The notes: generated by a model not told the origin, from the letters alone. 64,000 nt of DNA from Streptomyces lavendulae subsp. lavendulae (GCF_002803845.1 NZ_CP024985.1:6893501-6957500); one strand, 5' to 3'; shown: positions 8,300-16,895, counted from the stretch's first letter. Program-made: numbers and translations.

Positions 8300-8322
8300 T
8301 TGTCAGTGGTCCCCGGTAGGTT
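8300..8322 (+). promoter_or_regulatory. PafBC-type (RecA-independent) DNA-damage promoter upstream of ung
   Basis: TTGTCAGTG, 8 bases, then TAGGTT exactly fits the actinobacterial RecA-NDp/PafBC consensus TTGTCRGTG-N8-TAnnnT. It lies 52 bp before the uracil-DNA glycosylase start. The match is seen directly; regulation by PafBC is inferred from the published consensus in mycobacteria. Confidence 0.75.
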
Positions 8323-8326
8323 CTGA

Positions 8327-8352
8327 GCAGTTGCACGAAGCAGTTGCACGAA
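8327..8352 (+). repeat. 13-bp tandem duplication in the ung leader
   Basis: GCAGTTGCACGAA occurs twice head to tail (8327-8339, 8340-8352), between the damage promoter and the ribosome binding site. It will be transcribed in the ung 5' leader. Role unknown. Confidence 0.9.
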
Positions 8353-8373
8353 CTTGTACCGGAGGTTGTCGAC

Positions 8374-9051
8374 GTGACCCAGATGCTGCCCGAGTCCTGG
8401 CTCCCCGTTCTCGGCGGGGAGCTGGAGCAGCCCTACTTCAAGGAGCTCACCGAGTTCGTCGAGAAGGAACGGGCGAACGGGCCGGTCTACCCGCCCCGCG
8501 AGCAGGTCTTCGCGGCCCTGGACGCCACGCCGTTCGACAAGGTGAAGGTCCTGGTCCTCGGACAGGACCCGTACCACGGCGCGGGCCAGGGGCACGGCCT
8601 GTGCTTCTCCGTGCAGCCCGGGGTCAAGACCCCGCCCTCGCTGCGCAACATCTACAAGGAGATGAAGGAGGAGCTCGGCCTGCCGGTCCCGGACAACGGG
8701 TACCTGATGCCGTGGGCCCGCCAGGGCGTCCTGCTGCTCAACGCGGTGCTCACCGTCCGCGAGGCCGAGCCGAACTCGCACAAGGGCAAGGGCTGGGAGA
8801 AGTTCACCGACGCCGTGATCCGCGCGGTGTCCGACCGCCCGGACCCGGTCGTCTTCGTCCTCTGGGGCGCCTACGCCCAGAAGAAGATCCCGCTGATCGA
8901 CGAGGAGCGGCACGTCATCGTCAAGGGCGCCCACCCCTCGCCGCTGTCGGCGAAGAAGTTCTTCGGCTCCCACCCCTTCACCCAGATCAACGAGGCCGTC
9001 GCCGCCCAGGGCCATGAGCCGATCGACTGGCGGATCCCGGACCTGGGCTGA
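8374..9051 (+). CDS. ung: Uracil-DNA glycosylase, family 1
   Basis: 225 residues, typical for family 1 UDG. It removes uracil from DNA as the first step of base excision repair. Visible motifs: VLGQDPYHGAGQGHG (water-activating Asp loop, near residue 62), LLLNAVLTV (uracil pocket), and HPSPLS (DNA-intercalation loop, near 187). The GTG at 8374 is chosen because GGAGG (8361-8365) sits 8 nt ahead and homology starts at MLPESW. It is preceded by a PafBC-type promoter, so damage induction independent of LexA/RecA is likely. Confidence 0.95.
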   Translation: MTQMLPESWLPVLGGELEQPYFKELTEFVEKERANGPVYPPREQVFAALDATPFDKVKVLVLGQDPYHGAGQGHGLCFSVQPGVKTPPSLRNIYKEMKEELGLPVPDNGYLMPWARQGVLLLNAVLTVREAEPNSHKGKGWEKFTDAVIRAVSDRPDPVVFVLWGAYAQKKIPLIDEERHVIVKGAHPSPLSAKKFFGSHPFTQINEAVAAQGHEPIDWRIPDLG

Positions 9052-9098
9052 CGCCACACCGCGCCTCGGCGCCAGGGGCGCCGCCTCCGGTTAGCTTC

Positions 9099-9641
9099 GT
9101 GACGACCGGACCGGAGCGGGTCCGGCGGAGTGAGCCGGAGGCCGCGTTGAGGGAGCAGCAGGAGGCGTCGGAGGACGCCGTCATGACCCGGATCGGCCAG
9201 GCGGTCATCCTGCTGCACGCCGGTGACCGCGAGGAGGCCCGCAACCGGCTCGGCGAGATCTGGTCCGAGATCGGCGAGGAGGGGGACGGCCTCCACCGCT
9301 GCACCCTCGCCCACTACCTGGCCGACGCCCAGGACGACCCCGGCGACGAACTGGCCTGGGACCTGAGGGCGCTGACCGCCGCCGAGGGACTCGCGGACCG
9401 GCCCCGGGAAGCGGTCCGCGCCTTCTACCCGCAGCTGCACCTCAGCCTCGCCGCCGACTACGTCAAACTCCGCAGGCCCGAGGCGGCCCGGGTACATCTG
9501 GCACGGGCCCGCGCGGCCACCGGGGGGCTCTCCGACGACGGGTACGGCAACGGCGTACGGGCCGCCATCGCCCGCCTGGAGCGGCGGCTCGCGACGGAGC
9601 CGGGGCAGGGTCCCCGGCCGTTCCCGGAGCAGTCCCCGTAG
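9099..9641 (+). CDS. Hypothetical helical (TPR-like) protein
   Basis: 180 residues, no named family recognised. It looks all-helical with repeated helix pairs (IGQAVILLHAGDREEARNRL; LHRCTLAHYLADAQ; YVKLRRPEAARVHLARA), suggesting a small tetratricopeptide-like scaffold. The GTG at 9099 follows a TAGCTT -10 box (9092-9097) almost directly, so the transcript would be leaderless. Cytoplasmic, with no signal or membrane segment. Confidence 0.7.
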   Translation: MTTGPERVRRSEPEAALREQQEASEDAVMTRIGQAVILLHAGDREEARNRLGEIWSEIGEEGDGLHRCTLAHYLADAQDDPGDELAWDLRALTAAEGLADRPREAVRAFYPQLHLSLAADYVKLRRPEAARVHLARARAATGGLSDDGYGNGVRAAIARLERRLATEPGQGPRPFPEQSP

Positions 9642-9725
9642 GCCCCGGGGGGGGCGGGCCGTGAGGCCGGGCCCCCGGGTCCCGCGGTCCCGCCCTGCGG
9701 CCCTGCGGCCCGCCCGGGCCGTTCC

Positions 9726-10274
9726 TCAGCTGTCGTGGACGCCCGCGCAGATGCGGGCCTCCGGGCTGTCCGGGTGCCACCGGCCGTGCCGCCTGCCCAG
9801 CGCGCACACGTCGGCCGGCCGGACCGGCAGCTCCCGCATCAGCTCCCGCGGTACCCGGGCGTCCTTCCGCAGGGGGTCCGGACGGCCCCCACGGCGACCC
9901 TCGGCGCCCCGGGCGGGCTTGCGGGGCTCCGGGATGTCCGGGACCGGGGGAGCGGCCTCAGCGCCCTCCGCGGCCCCCGATGGTGCCGGCGCGGCCGTGC
10001 GCGCCGTGCCCCGGGCCGCGGCCGTCGGGCCCGACGGCCGCCCCGCTCCGCCCGGCACCGCCCCCAGCGCCTCCAGCGCGGGCGCCTGGACGACCACCGG
10101 GAGCGCCCCCGGCCCCCCGCGCGGCTCGTACTGGGGCACCGCCCCGGCGGAGGGGGCCGTCGCCGGCCGCCCCGGACCGGGGCCCACGCTCACGCAGCCG
10201 GAGACGGTGGAGACGGCGGAGGCGGCACAGGCGGCCCCGAGGAGCAGTTTCGTCGAGGTTCGGGTTGGATGCAC
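9726..10274 (-). CDS. Putative lipoprotein with disordered Pro/Ala-rich middle
   Basis: 182 residues from the GTG at 10274 (MHPTRTSTKLLLGAACAA). Signal peptide with lipobox VSGC near residue 25, then about 100 residues of Pro/Ala/Gly-rich sequence, then a short conserved-looking C-terminus (DVCALGRRHGRWHPDSPEAR) with two Cys. No enzyme motif is visible. An upstream GTG at 10337 in the same frame would add 21 residues ahead of the signal peptide and is less likely. Function unknown. Confidence 0.65.
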   Translation of the reverse strand: MHPTRTSTKLLLGAACAASAVSTVSGCVSVGPGPGRPATAPSAGAVPQYEPRGGPGALPVVVQAPALEALGAVPGGAGRPSGPTAAARGTARTAAPAPSGAAEGAEAAPPVPDIPEPRKPARGAEGRRGGRPDPLRKDARVPRELMRELPVRPADVCALGRRHGRWHPDSPEARICAGVHDS

Positions 10275-10370
10275 CCGCGCAACTCTGCTGTGCGAGGACC
10301 CCGTTGTGAAAACCCTGGACCGATATTCACCCCGCACGGGTGACGGGGAGGGGATGTCCGGAGGACAGGC

Positions 10371-10892
10371 CTACTCGCCCGTGACGCCGTCGATGTGCTC
10401 GCGCAGCAGGTCCGCGTGCCCGTTGTGGCGGGCGTACTCCTCGATCATGTGGGTGTAGATCCAGCGCAGGCTGAACACCTCGCCGCGGTGGTGGACGGCG
10501 GCGTCCGACACCTCGTCGAGGGAACGGCCCGCGGCCGCCTGGCGCGCCAGCTCCACCTCGGTCCGCCACACGCGCTCGGCGGAGGCCCAGGTGTCGGCAG
10601 CGGTGAAGTGGAAGTCGCCGTCCCGGTCCTCCCGGGTGCTGTACAGCTCGGGCAGGTCCTCGCCCAGCGAGATCTCGCGGAACCAGTACCGCTCCACCTC
10701 CGCCATGTGCCGTACGAGGCCCATCAGGCTGAGCCCGGAGGGCTTCAGCGGGGTCAGGCGCAACTGCTCCTCCGTCAGCCCGGAGCACTTCCAGGCGAGC
10801 GTCTCACGGTGGTAGTCGAGCCACCCGTCCAGCATGTCCCGCTCGCCGGCGGTGGTGGAGGGTTCGGTGCGGTGTGATCCATCGGATGTCAT
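10371..10892 (-). CDS. DinB-like (DUF664) protein
   Basis: 173 residues. A four-helix DinB/MST fold is indicated by LDGWLDYHRETLAWKCSGL, SLMGLVRHMAEVERYW (first metal-ligand His) and SLRWIYTHMIEEYARHNGH (second and third His). DUF664/DinB proteins often act as thiol-dependent (bacillithiol or mycothiol) transferases; the substrate is unknown. Start ATG 10892 (MTSDG); ATG 10901 in frame is an alternative. Divergent from the Gfo/Idh/MocA gene. Confidence 0.85.
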   Translation of the reverse strand: MTSDGSHRTEPSTTAGERDMLDGWLDYHRETLAWKCSGLTEEQLRLTPLKPSGLSLMGLVRHMAEVERYWFREISLGEDLPELYSTREDRDGDFHFTAADTWASAERVWRTEVELARQAAAGRSLDEVSDAAVHHRGEVFSLRWIYTHMIEEYARHNGHADLLREHIDGVTGE

Positions 10893-10976
10893 GGCCGTCA
10901 TCCTGACCGAACACGCCCCCTCCCACCAGGGATTAAGCTGCCGCCATCCCATACGGCACATTTGAGGAGGCACCCG

Positions 10977-11888
10977 GTGAAGGTCGGCGTCATCGGACTC
11001 GGCGACATCGCCCGCAAGGCGTACCTGCCCGTCCTCACCACCCGCCCCGGAGTCGAACTGCACCTGCAGACGCGCACTCCCGCCACGCTGGAGCGGATCG
11101 GCGCGGTCCACCACGTCCCGCGCGAACGCCGCCACACCACCCTCGACGCCCTGCTCGCCGAGGGCCTCGACGCCGCGTTCGTGCACGCGCCGACCGCCGT
11201 CCACCCCGAGATCGTCGAGGGGCTGCTGCGGGCGGGCGTGCCGACGTACGTGGACAAGCCGCTGGCCTACGCCTACGAGGACTCGCGACGCCTGGTGGAA
11301 CTGGCCGAGGAGCTCGGGGTCGGCCTCTTCGTCGGCTTCAACCGCCGCTACGCGCCCGGCTACACCCAGTGCGCCGACCACCCGCGCGAGCTGATCATCC
11401 TGCAGAAGAACCGGGTCGGGCTCCCCGAGGACCCGCGCACCCTGGTGCTCGACGACTTCATCCACGTCGTCGACACCCTGCGCTTCCTGCTGCCCGGCGA
11501 GGCCGACCACATCGACGTGCGGGCCGTGGTGCGCGAGGGGCTGATGCACCAGGTGGTGCTCCAGATGTCCGGCGAGGGCTTCACCGCCCTCGGCATCATG
11601 AACCGGCTCTCCGGATCCACCGAGGAGGTCCTGGAGGTCTCCGGACAGGACTCCAAGCGCCAGGTCCTCAACCTCGCCGAGGTCATCGACCACAGGGGCC
11701 AGCCCACGCTGCGTCGGCGCGGGGACTGGGTGTCCGTGGCCCGCCAGCGCGGCATCGAGCAGGCCGTGGACGCCTTCCTGGAGGCCGTGGAGGCCGGCAA
11801 GGTGCTCAGCGCCCGGGACGCGCTGCTGACCCACGAACTGTGCGAGCGGGTGGTGCTGACGGCTCTGGAGCAGGCCTCCCGGGCCTGA
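10977..11888 (+). CDS. Gfo/Idh/MocA-family oxidoreductase
   Basis: 303 residues. N-terminal NAD(P)-binding Rossmann domain (VGVIGLGDIARKAYLPVL) with the family EKP-type motif seen here as DKPLAY near residue 93, then an alpha/beta substrate domain. The substrate is typically a sugar or inositol derivative. The GTG at 10977 is set by a perfect GAGGAGG at 10964-10970, 6 nt upstream. Its 3' end overlaps the converging lnt gene by 83 bp. Confidence 0.88.
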   Translation: MKVGVIGLGDIARKAYLPVLTTRPGVELHLQTRTPATLERIGAVHHVPRERRHTTLDALLAEGLDAAFVHAPTAVHPEIVEGLLRAGVPTYVDKPLAYAYEDSRRLVELAEELGVGLFVGFNRRYAPGYTQCADHPRELIILQKNRVGLPEDPRTLVLDDFIHVVDTLRFLLPGEADHIDVRAVVREGLMHQVVLQMSGEGFTALGIMNRLSGSTEEVLEVSGQDSKRQVLNLAEVIDHRGQPTLRRRGDWVSVARQRGIEQAVDAFLEAVEAGKVLSARDALLTHELCERVVLTALEQASRA

Positions 11889-13467
11889 CCGCCCGGGCGC
11901 CGCGGAGCGCGCAGTACGCCGCCAGCGCGAGGACCGCGGCGCCCCCGGGCCAGTTCCCGAAGCGCACGAAGAGGGTGGTGCCCCGGGCGAGCGGCAGCTC
12001 GTACACGGCCGCCGTGCTCGCCGACGTGGACAGGGCCGGGCCGATCCGCCCGCCCGAGGGGCCGTACACGGCGCTGACGCCGGTGAGGGTGGCGTGCACG
12101 AAGGGACGGCCGTTCTCGGCCGCGCGCAGCGCCCCCAGGGAGGCGTGCTGGGCCGGAGCCCAGCTGTGCTGGAAGGTGGAGGTGGAGGACTGTGCGACCA
12201 GGACCGCCGCACCCATCCGGGTCAGCTCCCGGCTCATGTCGGGGAAGGCCGACTCGAAGCACACCAGCGGGCCGATCCGGGTGCCGTCCGGCAGCCCCAT
12301 GACCACCGGGGCGGCGCCGCGCACCCGGTCCTCGCCGGCCGCCTTGCCCACCGAGGTGGCCCACCCCAGCACCGCGCGGGCCGGCACGTACTCGCCGAAG
12401 GGCACCAGCCGCATCTTGTCGTACCGCTCACCCGTCGGTCCCTGCGGGCCCACCAGCACGGAGCTCTTGTAGATGCCGGGCCGGTCCGAGCGCCGGGCGT
12501 CCACATTGACCAGCAGCGGGGCCCCGACCCGCGCGGAGAGGGCGGCCAGCCGCCGGGACAGGTCCGGCCGGGCCGCCAGGTCCGCGCCGACGCTGCTTTC
12601 GCCCCACACCACCAGGTCCACCCGCCGCCCCACCAGCGTTCCGGTCAGCCGCTCCTGCGCGTCGAACCGCCGCTGGGCCGCATCGGCCGCCGCCGACGCC
12701 GCAGTCGCAGTCGCGGTCGTGCCGGTCGTCCCCGTCGTCCCCGTCGTCCCGGCCGTCGTCGGGCCGGAGGCCCCGTCCGGGCCGTCCCCCATCAGGCCCG
12801 GCTGCACCACGGCCACCCGCAGCACGCCGCCCGAGTCCTCCGGGCGCGGCAGCCACAGCCACACCACCCCCGTCAGCACCGCGCACCCCGCCACGGCGGC
12901 CACCGCGGGAACCCGCGCGCGGGGTACGGCGACCAGCAGTACCAGGGCGCAGTTCACCGCCACCACCAGCAGGCTCACCAGCCACACCCCGCCCACCGAA
13001 GCCAGCCGCAGCGCCGGCGGCACCTGCCACTGACTGGCCCCGAGCAGCCCCCACGGCCCGCCCAGCCCCTGCCAGGACCGGGCCAGCTCCGAGAGCAGCC
13101 ACCCCGCCGGTACGAGGACCAGCGCGGCCGCCGCCCGCCACCCGTGCGGCGCCCCGCCGAGCAGCTCCCGCACCAGCAGCGCCCAGGGGATCCACAGCAC
13201 CCCCAGCAGCAGCGCCACCGGCAGCAGGAACACGTGCAGGCTGGGCAGCAGCCAGTGGTGCACCGCCACGATGAACCCGGCGCCCCCGAGCCAGCCCTCC
13301 AGGGCGGCCCGCCGCCCGGTGGGAGCGGAGCGCAGCAGCAGCATCCAGGGCACGAGAGCCACGTAGGCGAACCACCAGAGCGCCGGGGCGGGGAAGGCGA
13401 GGCAGGGCAGTGCCCCGGCCGCCACCGCCCCGGCCGCACGCCACCACCGGGTCCGCTCCGTGACCAA
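11806..13467 (-). CDS. lnt: Apolipoprotein N-acyltransferase
   Basis: 553 residues. N-terminal multi-TM half (about six to eight helices, residues 10-210) followed by a nitrilase-fold catalytic half with Glu (VVWGESSVGAD), Lys (YDKMRLVPFGEY) and Cys (PLVCFESAFPD). It N-acylates the lipidated Cys of lipoproteins at the membrane. The TTG start at 13467 is supported by GGAGG with 6-nt spacing. Oddities: a low-complexity Thr/Gly/Ala insertion near residues 235-260 and a charged, Pro-rich C-terminal tail lying in the 83-bp overlap with the converging oxidoreductase gene. Confidence 0.9.
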   Translation of the reverse strand: MVTERTRWWRAAGAVAAGALPCLAFPAPALWWFAYVALVPWMLLLRSAPTGRRAALEGWLGGAGFIVAVHHWLLPSLHVFLLPVALLLGVLWIPWALLVRELLGGAPHGWRAAAALVLVPAGWLLSELARSWQGLGGPWGLLGASQWQVPPALRLASVGGVWLVSLLVVAVNCALVLLVAVPRARVPAVAAVAGCAVLTGVVWLWLPRPEDSGGVLRVAVVQPGLMGDGPDGASGPTTAGTTGTTGTTGTTATATAASAAADAAQRRFDAQERLTGTLVGRRVDLVVWGESSVGADLAARPDLSRRLAALSARVGAPLLVNVDARRSDRPGIYKSSVLVGPQGPTGERYDKMRLVPFGEYVPARAVLGWATSVGKAAGEDRVRGAAPVVMGLPDGTRIGPLVCFESAFPDMSRELTRMGAAVLVAQSSTSTFQHSWAPAQHASLGALRAAENGRPFVHATLTGVSAVYGPSGGRIGPALSTSASTAAVYELPLARGTTLFVRFGNWPGGAAVLALAAYCALRGARAVRPGRPAPEPSAPPARTVRGSAARPGR

Positions 13468-13509
13468 TGCGCACCTCCGCTTCCAGTGTGGGGCCCGGGG
13501 CCCCGGCCT

Positions 13510-13977
13510 TCATTCCGAGAGGCGGCGCCACTTCTCGTGCACGGTGACCCCGCTCAGGCGCCAGCCCTCGGCGGTGCGGGCCAGCTCGAAGGCGTAGCGG
13601 CCGGCGGCGACGAAGTTCGGGGCGGTGACCGTCCCGTCGAAGTCCTCGCCCGCCAGCCGCATCGGGTTCAGGAAGTCGGCCCGGACCCGCGCCGTGTCCC
13701 CGGGGGAGCCGCCCTCGTCCGCCAGGCGGACCAGCCGGTTGACGATCAGGTGCTGGCGCACCGGGAACAGGGGCATGGTCCGCCGCAGCCAGTCCGCGAC
13801 CTCCCCGGCGGGCCCTTCGATGCCGCCCGCCGAGCGGTAGTCGGCCCGTCCATCCGGGGTGAACAGGGCGCGGTAGCCGGGCCAGTCCCCGTCGTCGACG
13901 GCCGCCGCGTACCCCGAGACCACCTCGTCGATGGCCAGCCGGTCCATTACCGTCGCCAGGTCCACACGCTGCGTCAT
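13510..13977 (-). CDS. SnoaL-like / NTF2-fold protein
   Basis: 155 residues from ATG 13977 (MTQRVDLATVMD). NTF2-like cone fold suggested by VSGYAAAVDDGDWPGYRALF followed by TPDGRADYRSAGG, a central helix and YAFELARTAEGWRLSGVTV strands. Such domains serve as polyketide-cyclase-like enzymes, hydroxylating dioxygenase subunits or bystanders; no partner genes are adjacent. Function not assignable. Confidence 0.8.
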   Translation of the reverse strand: MTQRVDLATVMDRLAIDEVVSGYAAAVDDGDWPGYRALFTPDGRADYRSAGGIEGPAGEVADWLRRTMPLFPVRQHLIVNRLVRLADEGGSPGDTARVRADFLNPMRLAGEDFDGTVTAPNFVAAGRYAFELARTAEGWRLSGVTVHEKWRRLSE

Positions 13978-14136
13978 CGGGACAGTGTGGGGCTGCGGGG
14001 CCGCCAGGCCAAGGGGCGTGCGGCCACCGGATGGCCGACGGACCACCGCCCGGGCGGGTTCCCGGAGTCGCTGCGCGCCGGTGATCGGACCCGCGACGTC
14101 CGCCGGGCGGTGTCCGGGCGGCTCGGGTGACGGCCG

Positions 14137-14313
14137 TCAGCGCCCGGGACGCGCCTCCCGCTGCCGGACCACCACCAGGAACGCGTCACTGGCCAGGTCC
14201 ATCACCACCTCCGCCGGCACGCCCTCGCGCGTCCGCTGCGCGGCGTACTCCTCGGCCGGCCAGCTCCCCCTCGGACTTCCGGCCGGAAATCGTTCCAGTA
14301 CCACACGGCTCAT
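14137..14313 (-). CDS. Small conserved hypothetical protein (58 aa)
   Basis: MSRVVLERFPAG, a WPAEEYAAQ segment and EVVMDLASDAFLVVV; the last part is well-ordered and non-repetitive. The ATG at 14313 has an AGGGGG ribosome binding site about 6 nt upstream. The composition is that of a real gene rather than a GC-rich random frame. No function known. It lies downstream of uppP on the same strand, separated by a hairpin. Confidence 0.65.
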   Translation of the reverse strand: MSRVVLERFPAGSPRGSWPAEEYAAQRTREGVPAEVVMDLASDAFLVVVRQREARPGR

Positions 14314-14356
14314 GGGACACCCCCTGATGCTGTTCCTGTCTCCGGGCACAACGACG

Positions 14357-14392
14357 CGGAGGCCGCCCGGGAACGTTCCCGGACGGCCTCCG
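14357..14392 (-). terminator. Bipartite hairpin terminator after uppP
   Basis: Arms 14357-14365 and 14384-14392 are perfectly complementary (9 bp). Inside, 14367-14373 pairs with 14376-14382, separated by one C/A mismatch. It lies 32 bp beyond the uppP stop and ahead of the 58-aa gene. Confidence 0.7.
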
Positions 14393-14423
14393 ATTCACCG
14401 CGAGGGGGTGAGCGGCGCCGGTG

Positions 14424-15302
14424 CTAGGAGCCCGACTCGCCGGCGTGGGGGCTGAGCACACCCGCGCCGATCAGGGCGAACAGCACGATGCCGAGCAGGA
14501 TCCGGTAGATCACGAAGGGCATGAAGCTCTTGGTGGAGATGAACTTCATGAACCACGCGATGACGGCGTAGCCGACGAAGAAGGCGATGACCGTGGCGAA
14601 GATCGTCGGACCCCACGTGATGTGGCCGGGGCTCTCGATCACGTCCTTGATCTCGAAGGCACCCGAGGCCAGCACGGCCGGGATCGCGAGGAGGAAGGAG
14701 TAGCGGGCCGCGGCCTCGCGGGTGAAGCCCAGCAGCAGACCGCCGGAGATGGTCGCGCCGGAGCGGGAGACGCCCGGGATCAGGGCCATCGCCTGGCAGG
14801 CGCCGAAGATGAGGCCGTCCTTGACGCCCAGTTCCTTCAGCGTCTTGCGCTGGTGGACGACCCGGTGGCGGCCGCCCTGCTCGTCGCGCGAGGCGAGCCA
14901 GTCGGCGAAGCCGAGGATCAGACCCATCACGATCAGGGTGGTGGCGGTCAGCCGCAGGTCACGGGCGGGGCCCTCGATCTGGTCCTTGAACAGCAGGCCC
15001 AGCACGCCGATCGGGAGCGATCCGACGATGACCAGCCAGCCCATCTTGGCGTCCTGCTCGGAGCGCAGCGCCTTGGTGAACAGCGAGCGGAACCAGGTGG
15101 AGATGATCCGCGCGATGTCCTTGCGGAAGTAGATGAGGACGGCGGCCTCGGTGCCGATCTGGGTGATGGCCGTGAAGGCCGCACCGGGGTCGTGCCAGCC
15201 GGCGAACGCCGCGGTCAGCCGCAGATGGGCGCTGGAGGAGATCGGGAGGAACTCCGTAAGCCCCTGGACGAGACCGAGGATTAGGGATTCGAACCAGCTC
15301 AT
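14424..15302 (-). CDS. uppP: Undecaprenyl-diphosphatase
   Basis: 292 residues, polytopic BacA/UppP. Both catalytic signatures are present: EFLPISSSAHL near residue 17 and PGVSRSGATI near 180, in a frame of about eight TM helices. It dephosphorylates undecaprenyl diphosphate at the membrane, recycling the lipid carrier for peptidoglycan and confers bacitracin tolerance when abundant. Start ATG 15302. The hairpin at 14357-14392 follows it. Confidence 0.95.
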   Translation of the reverse strand: MSWFESLILGLVQGLTEFLPISSSAHLRLTAAFAGWHDPGAAFTAITQIGTEAAVLIYFRKDIARIISTWFRSLFTKALRSEQDAKMGWLVIVGSLPIGVLGLLFKDQIEGPARDLRLTATTLIVMGLILGFADWLASRDEQGGRHRVVHQRKTLKELGVKDGLIFGACQAMALIPGVSRSGATISGGLLLGFTREAAARYSFLLAIPAVLASGAFEIKDVIESPGHITWGPTIFATVIAFFVGYAVIAWFMKFISTKSFMPFVIYRILLGIVLFALIGAGVLSPHAGESGS

Positions 15303-15350
15303 GTCGGGGTGCGCTCGTCCTTGTGATCGTCGGGCAGTTCGGGTCCGATG

Positions 15351-16079
15351 CTAGGGCCCGTGCGGAGCGGCCGTGACCACAGGGGGGTGAACAGCCCGCG
15401 GCCGGTGCGCGGGAGCCTCCGAGGCGGGGGGCGCGAGGCGGTGCCGCTTGCGCCAGGCGACCGCGCCGGCGACCACGGCGGACAGCGCGATGAACCCGGA
15501 CGAGACGAGGAACGCGGGCGATCCGGGCGAGGCCGCACTGGCCCCCGCGATCACGTAGGCGGCGGTGTTGGGGACCGTGCCGAGCGCCGTGGCGAGGAGG
15601 AAGGGCAGCCAGCCGCAGCGGGACACCGCCGCGAGGTAGTTGGCCGCGGCGAACGGCACGCCGGGGAAGATCCGCACCGCGAGCACGGACCGGAAACCGT
15701 GCCGGTTCAGCTGGCCGTCGGCAGCCAGCAGCCAGCGTCCGCGCAAGTACGGGCGCAACGCCTCCTGCCCCAGGACCCGTCCCAGGCCGAAGGCGACCGC
15801 GGCGCCGAGCACCGTCCCGCCCACGGCCGCCACCAGCCCGAACGCGGAACCGAAGACCGCCCCCGCCGCGAGGTTCAGCAGCGGGCGGGGCACGAACGCC
15901 GCCGTGCACAGGCCGTACGCAGCCGCGAACAGCAGCACCCCCGCGCCGAGCGGCAGCTCCGGCGGCCAGCCCCGGGACAGCAACCGCTGGGGCTCGTAGA
16001 GGACCACGCACGCCCCGGCCGAGACCAGCAGCACGACGAGCAGCGACAGCCGGGTCCACGGCGCGAGGAGGAGGGACAT
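15351..16079 (-). CDS. TVP38/TMEM64-family (VTT domain) membrane protein
   Basis: 242 residues with about six TM segments and the VTT-domain signature: FVPRPLLNLAAGAVFGSAFG near residue 65, GFRSVLAVRIFPGVPFAAAN, and ALGTVPNTAAYVIAG. Related to DedA proteins; lipid-scramblase or undecaprenyl-phosphate recycling roles are known for relatives. Its position beside uppP (49 bp) is suggestive but not proof of a shared role. C-terminal ~35 residues are polar and cytoplasmic. Confidence 0.85.
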   Translation of the reverse strand: MSLLLAPWTRLSLLVVLLVSAGACVVLYEPQRLLSRGWPPELPLGAGVLLFAAAYGLCTAAFVPRPLLNLAAGAVFGSAFGLVAAVGGTVLGAAVAFGLGRVLGQEALRPYLRGRWLLAADGQLNRHGFRSVLAVRIFPGVPFAAANYLAAVSRCGWLPFLLATALGTVPNTAAYVIAGASAASPGSPAFLVSSGFIALSAVVAGAVAWRKRHRLAPPASEAPAHRPRAVHPPVVTAAPHGP

Positions 16080-16128
16080 TCCGGGAGACTAACCGAGCCC
16101 CGTGACACCGCGCCGTAATGTGGGCCTC

Positions 16129-16845
16129 ATGCGGCCGAACACGCGAAGACCCCCCGGGATCCCGCACAGCCCACTCGCGGACCTCCTCCTGGAACGGCTC
16201 ACCGCCGCGTACGGGGCCGCCGCGGATCCCGGCCGGGCCGCGCCGATGGCCGCGTACATGAAGGACGTCTCCCCCTTCCTCGGCATCCGGACCCCGGAGC
16301 GCCGCGCACTGTCCCGCAGCGTGACGAAGGACACTCCGCCGCCCACGGAGGCCGACTGCGCGGCGCTCGCGCTGCGTTGCTGGGAGCTCGCGCAGCGTGA
16401 GTACCGGTACTTCGCGGTGGACTACCTGCGCCGCCACGTCTCCCGCTGCTCCTCCGGCTTCCTGCCCGTGGTGCGGCACCTGCTCGTCACCGGGTCCTGG
16501 TGGGACACCGTCGACCTGCTCGCCGCCCACACGGTCGGCCCGCTGGTGGCGGCGGACCCGGCGCTGACCGCCGTGATGGACGCCTGGATCGAGGACGACG
16601 ACATCTGGCTCGTGCGCACCGCCCTCCTGCACCAGCTCGCGTACAAGTCCGCCACCGACGCCGAGCGGCTGTTCGCGTACTGCCACCGCCGGGCCGGCCA
16701 CCCGGAGTTCTTCGTCCGCAAGGCCATCGGCTGGGCCCTGCGCGAGTACGCCAAGACGGACCCGGAAGCCGTCCGGACCTTCGTCACGGACCAAAGGGCG
16801 CTGCTCGCACCGCTGTCGGTGCGCGAGGCCCTGAAGAACCTGTAG
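16129..16845 (+). CDS. AlkD-like DNA alkylation repair protein (HEAT-like)
   Basis: 238 residues with repeated helix pairs and the AlkD-family segments YMKDVSPFLGIRTPERRALS, WELAQREYRYFAVDYL and FFVRKAIGWALREYAKTDP, which carry the Trp/Asp/Arg cleft residues used to excise N3- and N7-alkylpurines without base flipping. Start ATG 16129: a TAATGT -10 box (16116-16121) lies 7 bp ahead, so it is probably leaderless; upstream in-frame ATG 16102 is less likely. No PafBC site was found here. Confidence 0.88.
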   Translation: MRPNTRRPPGIPHSPLADLLLERLTAAYGAAADPGRAAPMAAYMKDVSPFLGIRTPERRALSRSVTKDTPPPTEADCAALALRCWELAQREYRYFAVDYLRRHVSRCSSGFLPVVRHLLVTGSWWDTVDLLAAHTVGPLVAADPALTAVMDAWIEDDDIWLVRTALLHQLAYKSATDAERLFAYCHRRAGHPEFFVRKAIGWALREYAKTDPEAVRTFVTDQRALLAPLSVREALKNL

Positions 16846-16895
16846 GCCCGGCGGGCCGCTCCGCCGCGAACGGGCGCCCGGCACAAGGAAATTCG

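Noticed and set aside
13020..13040. GTCAGTGG on the minus strand, resembling a PafBC upstream element
   Set aside because: Inside lnt, lacks TT at the start and has no TAnnnT at the right distance.
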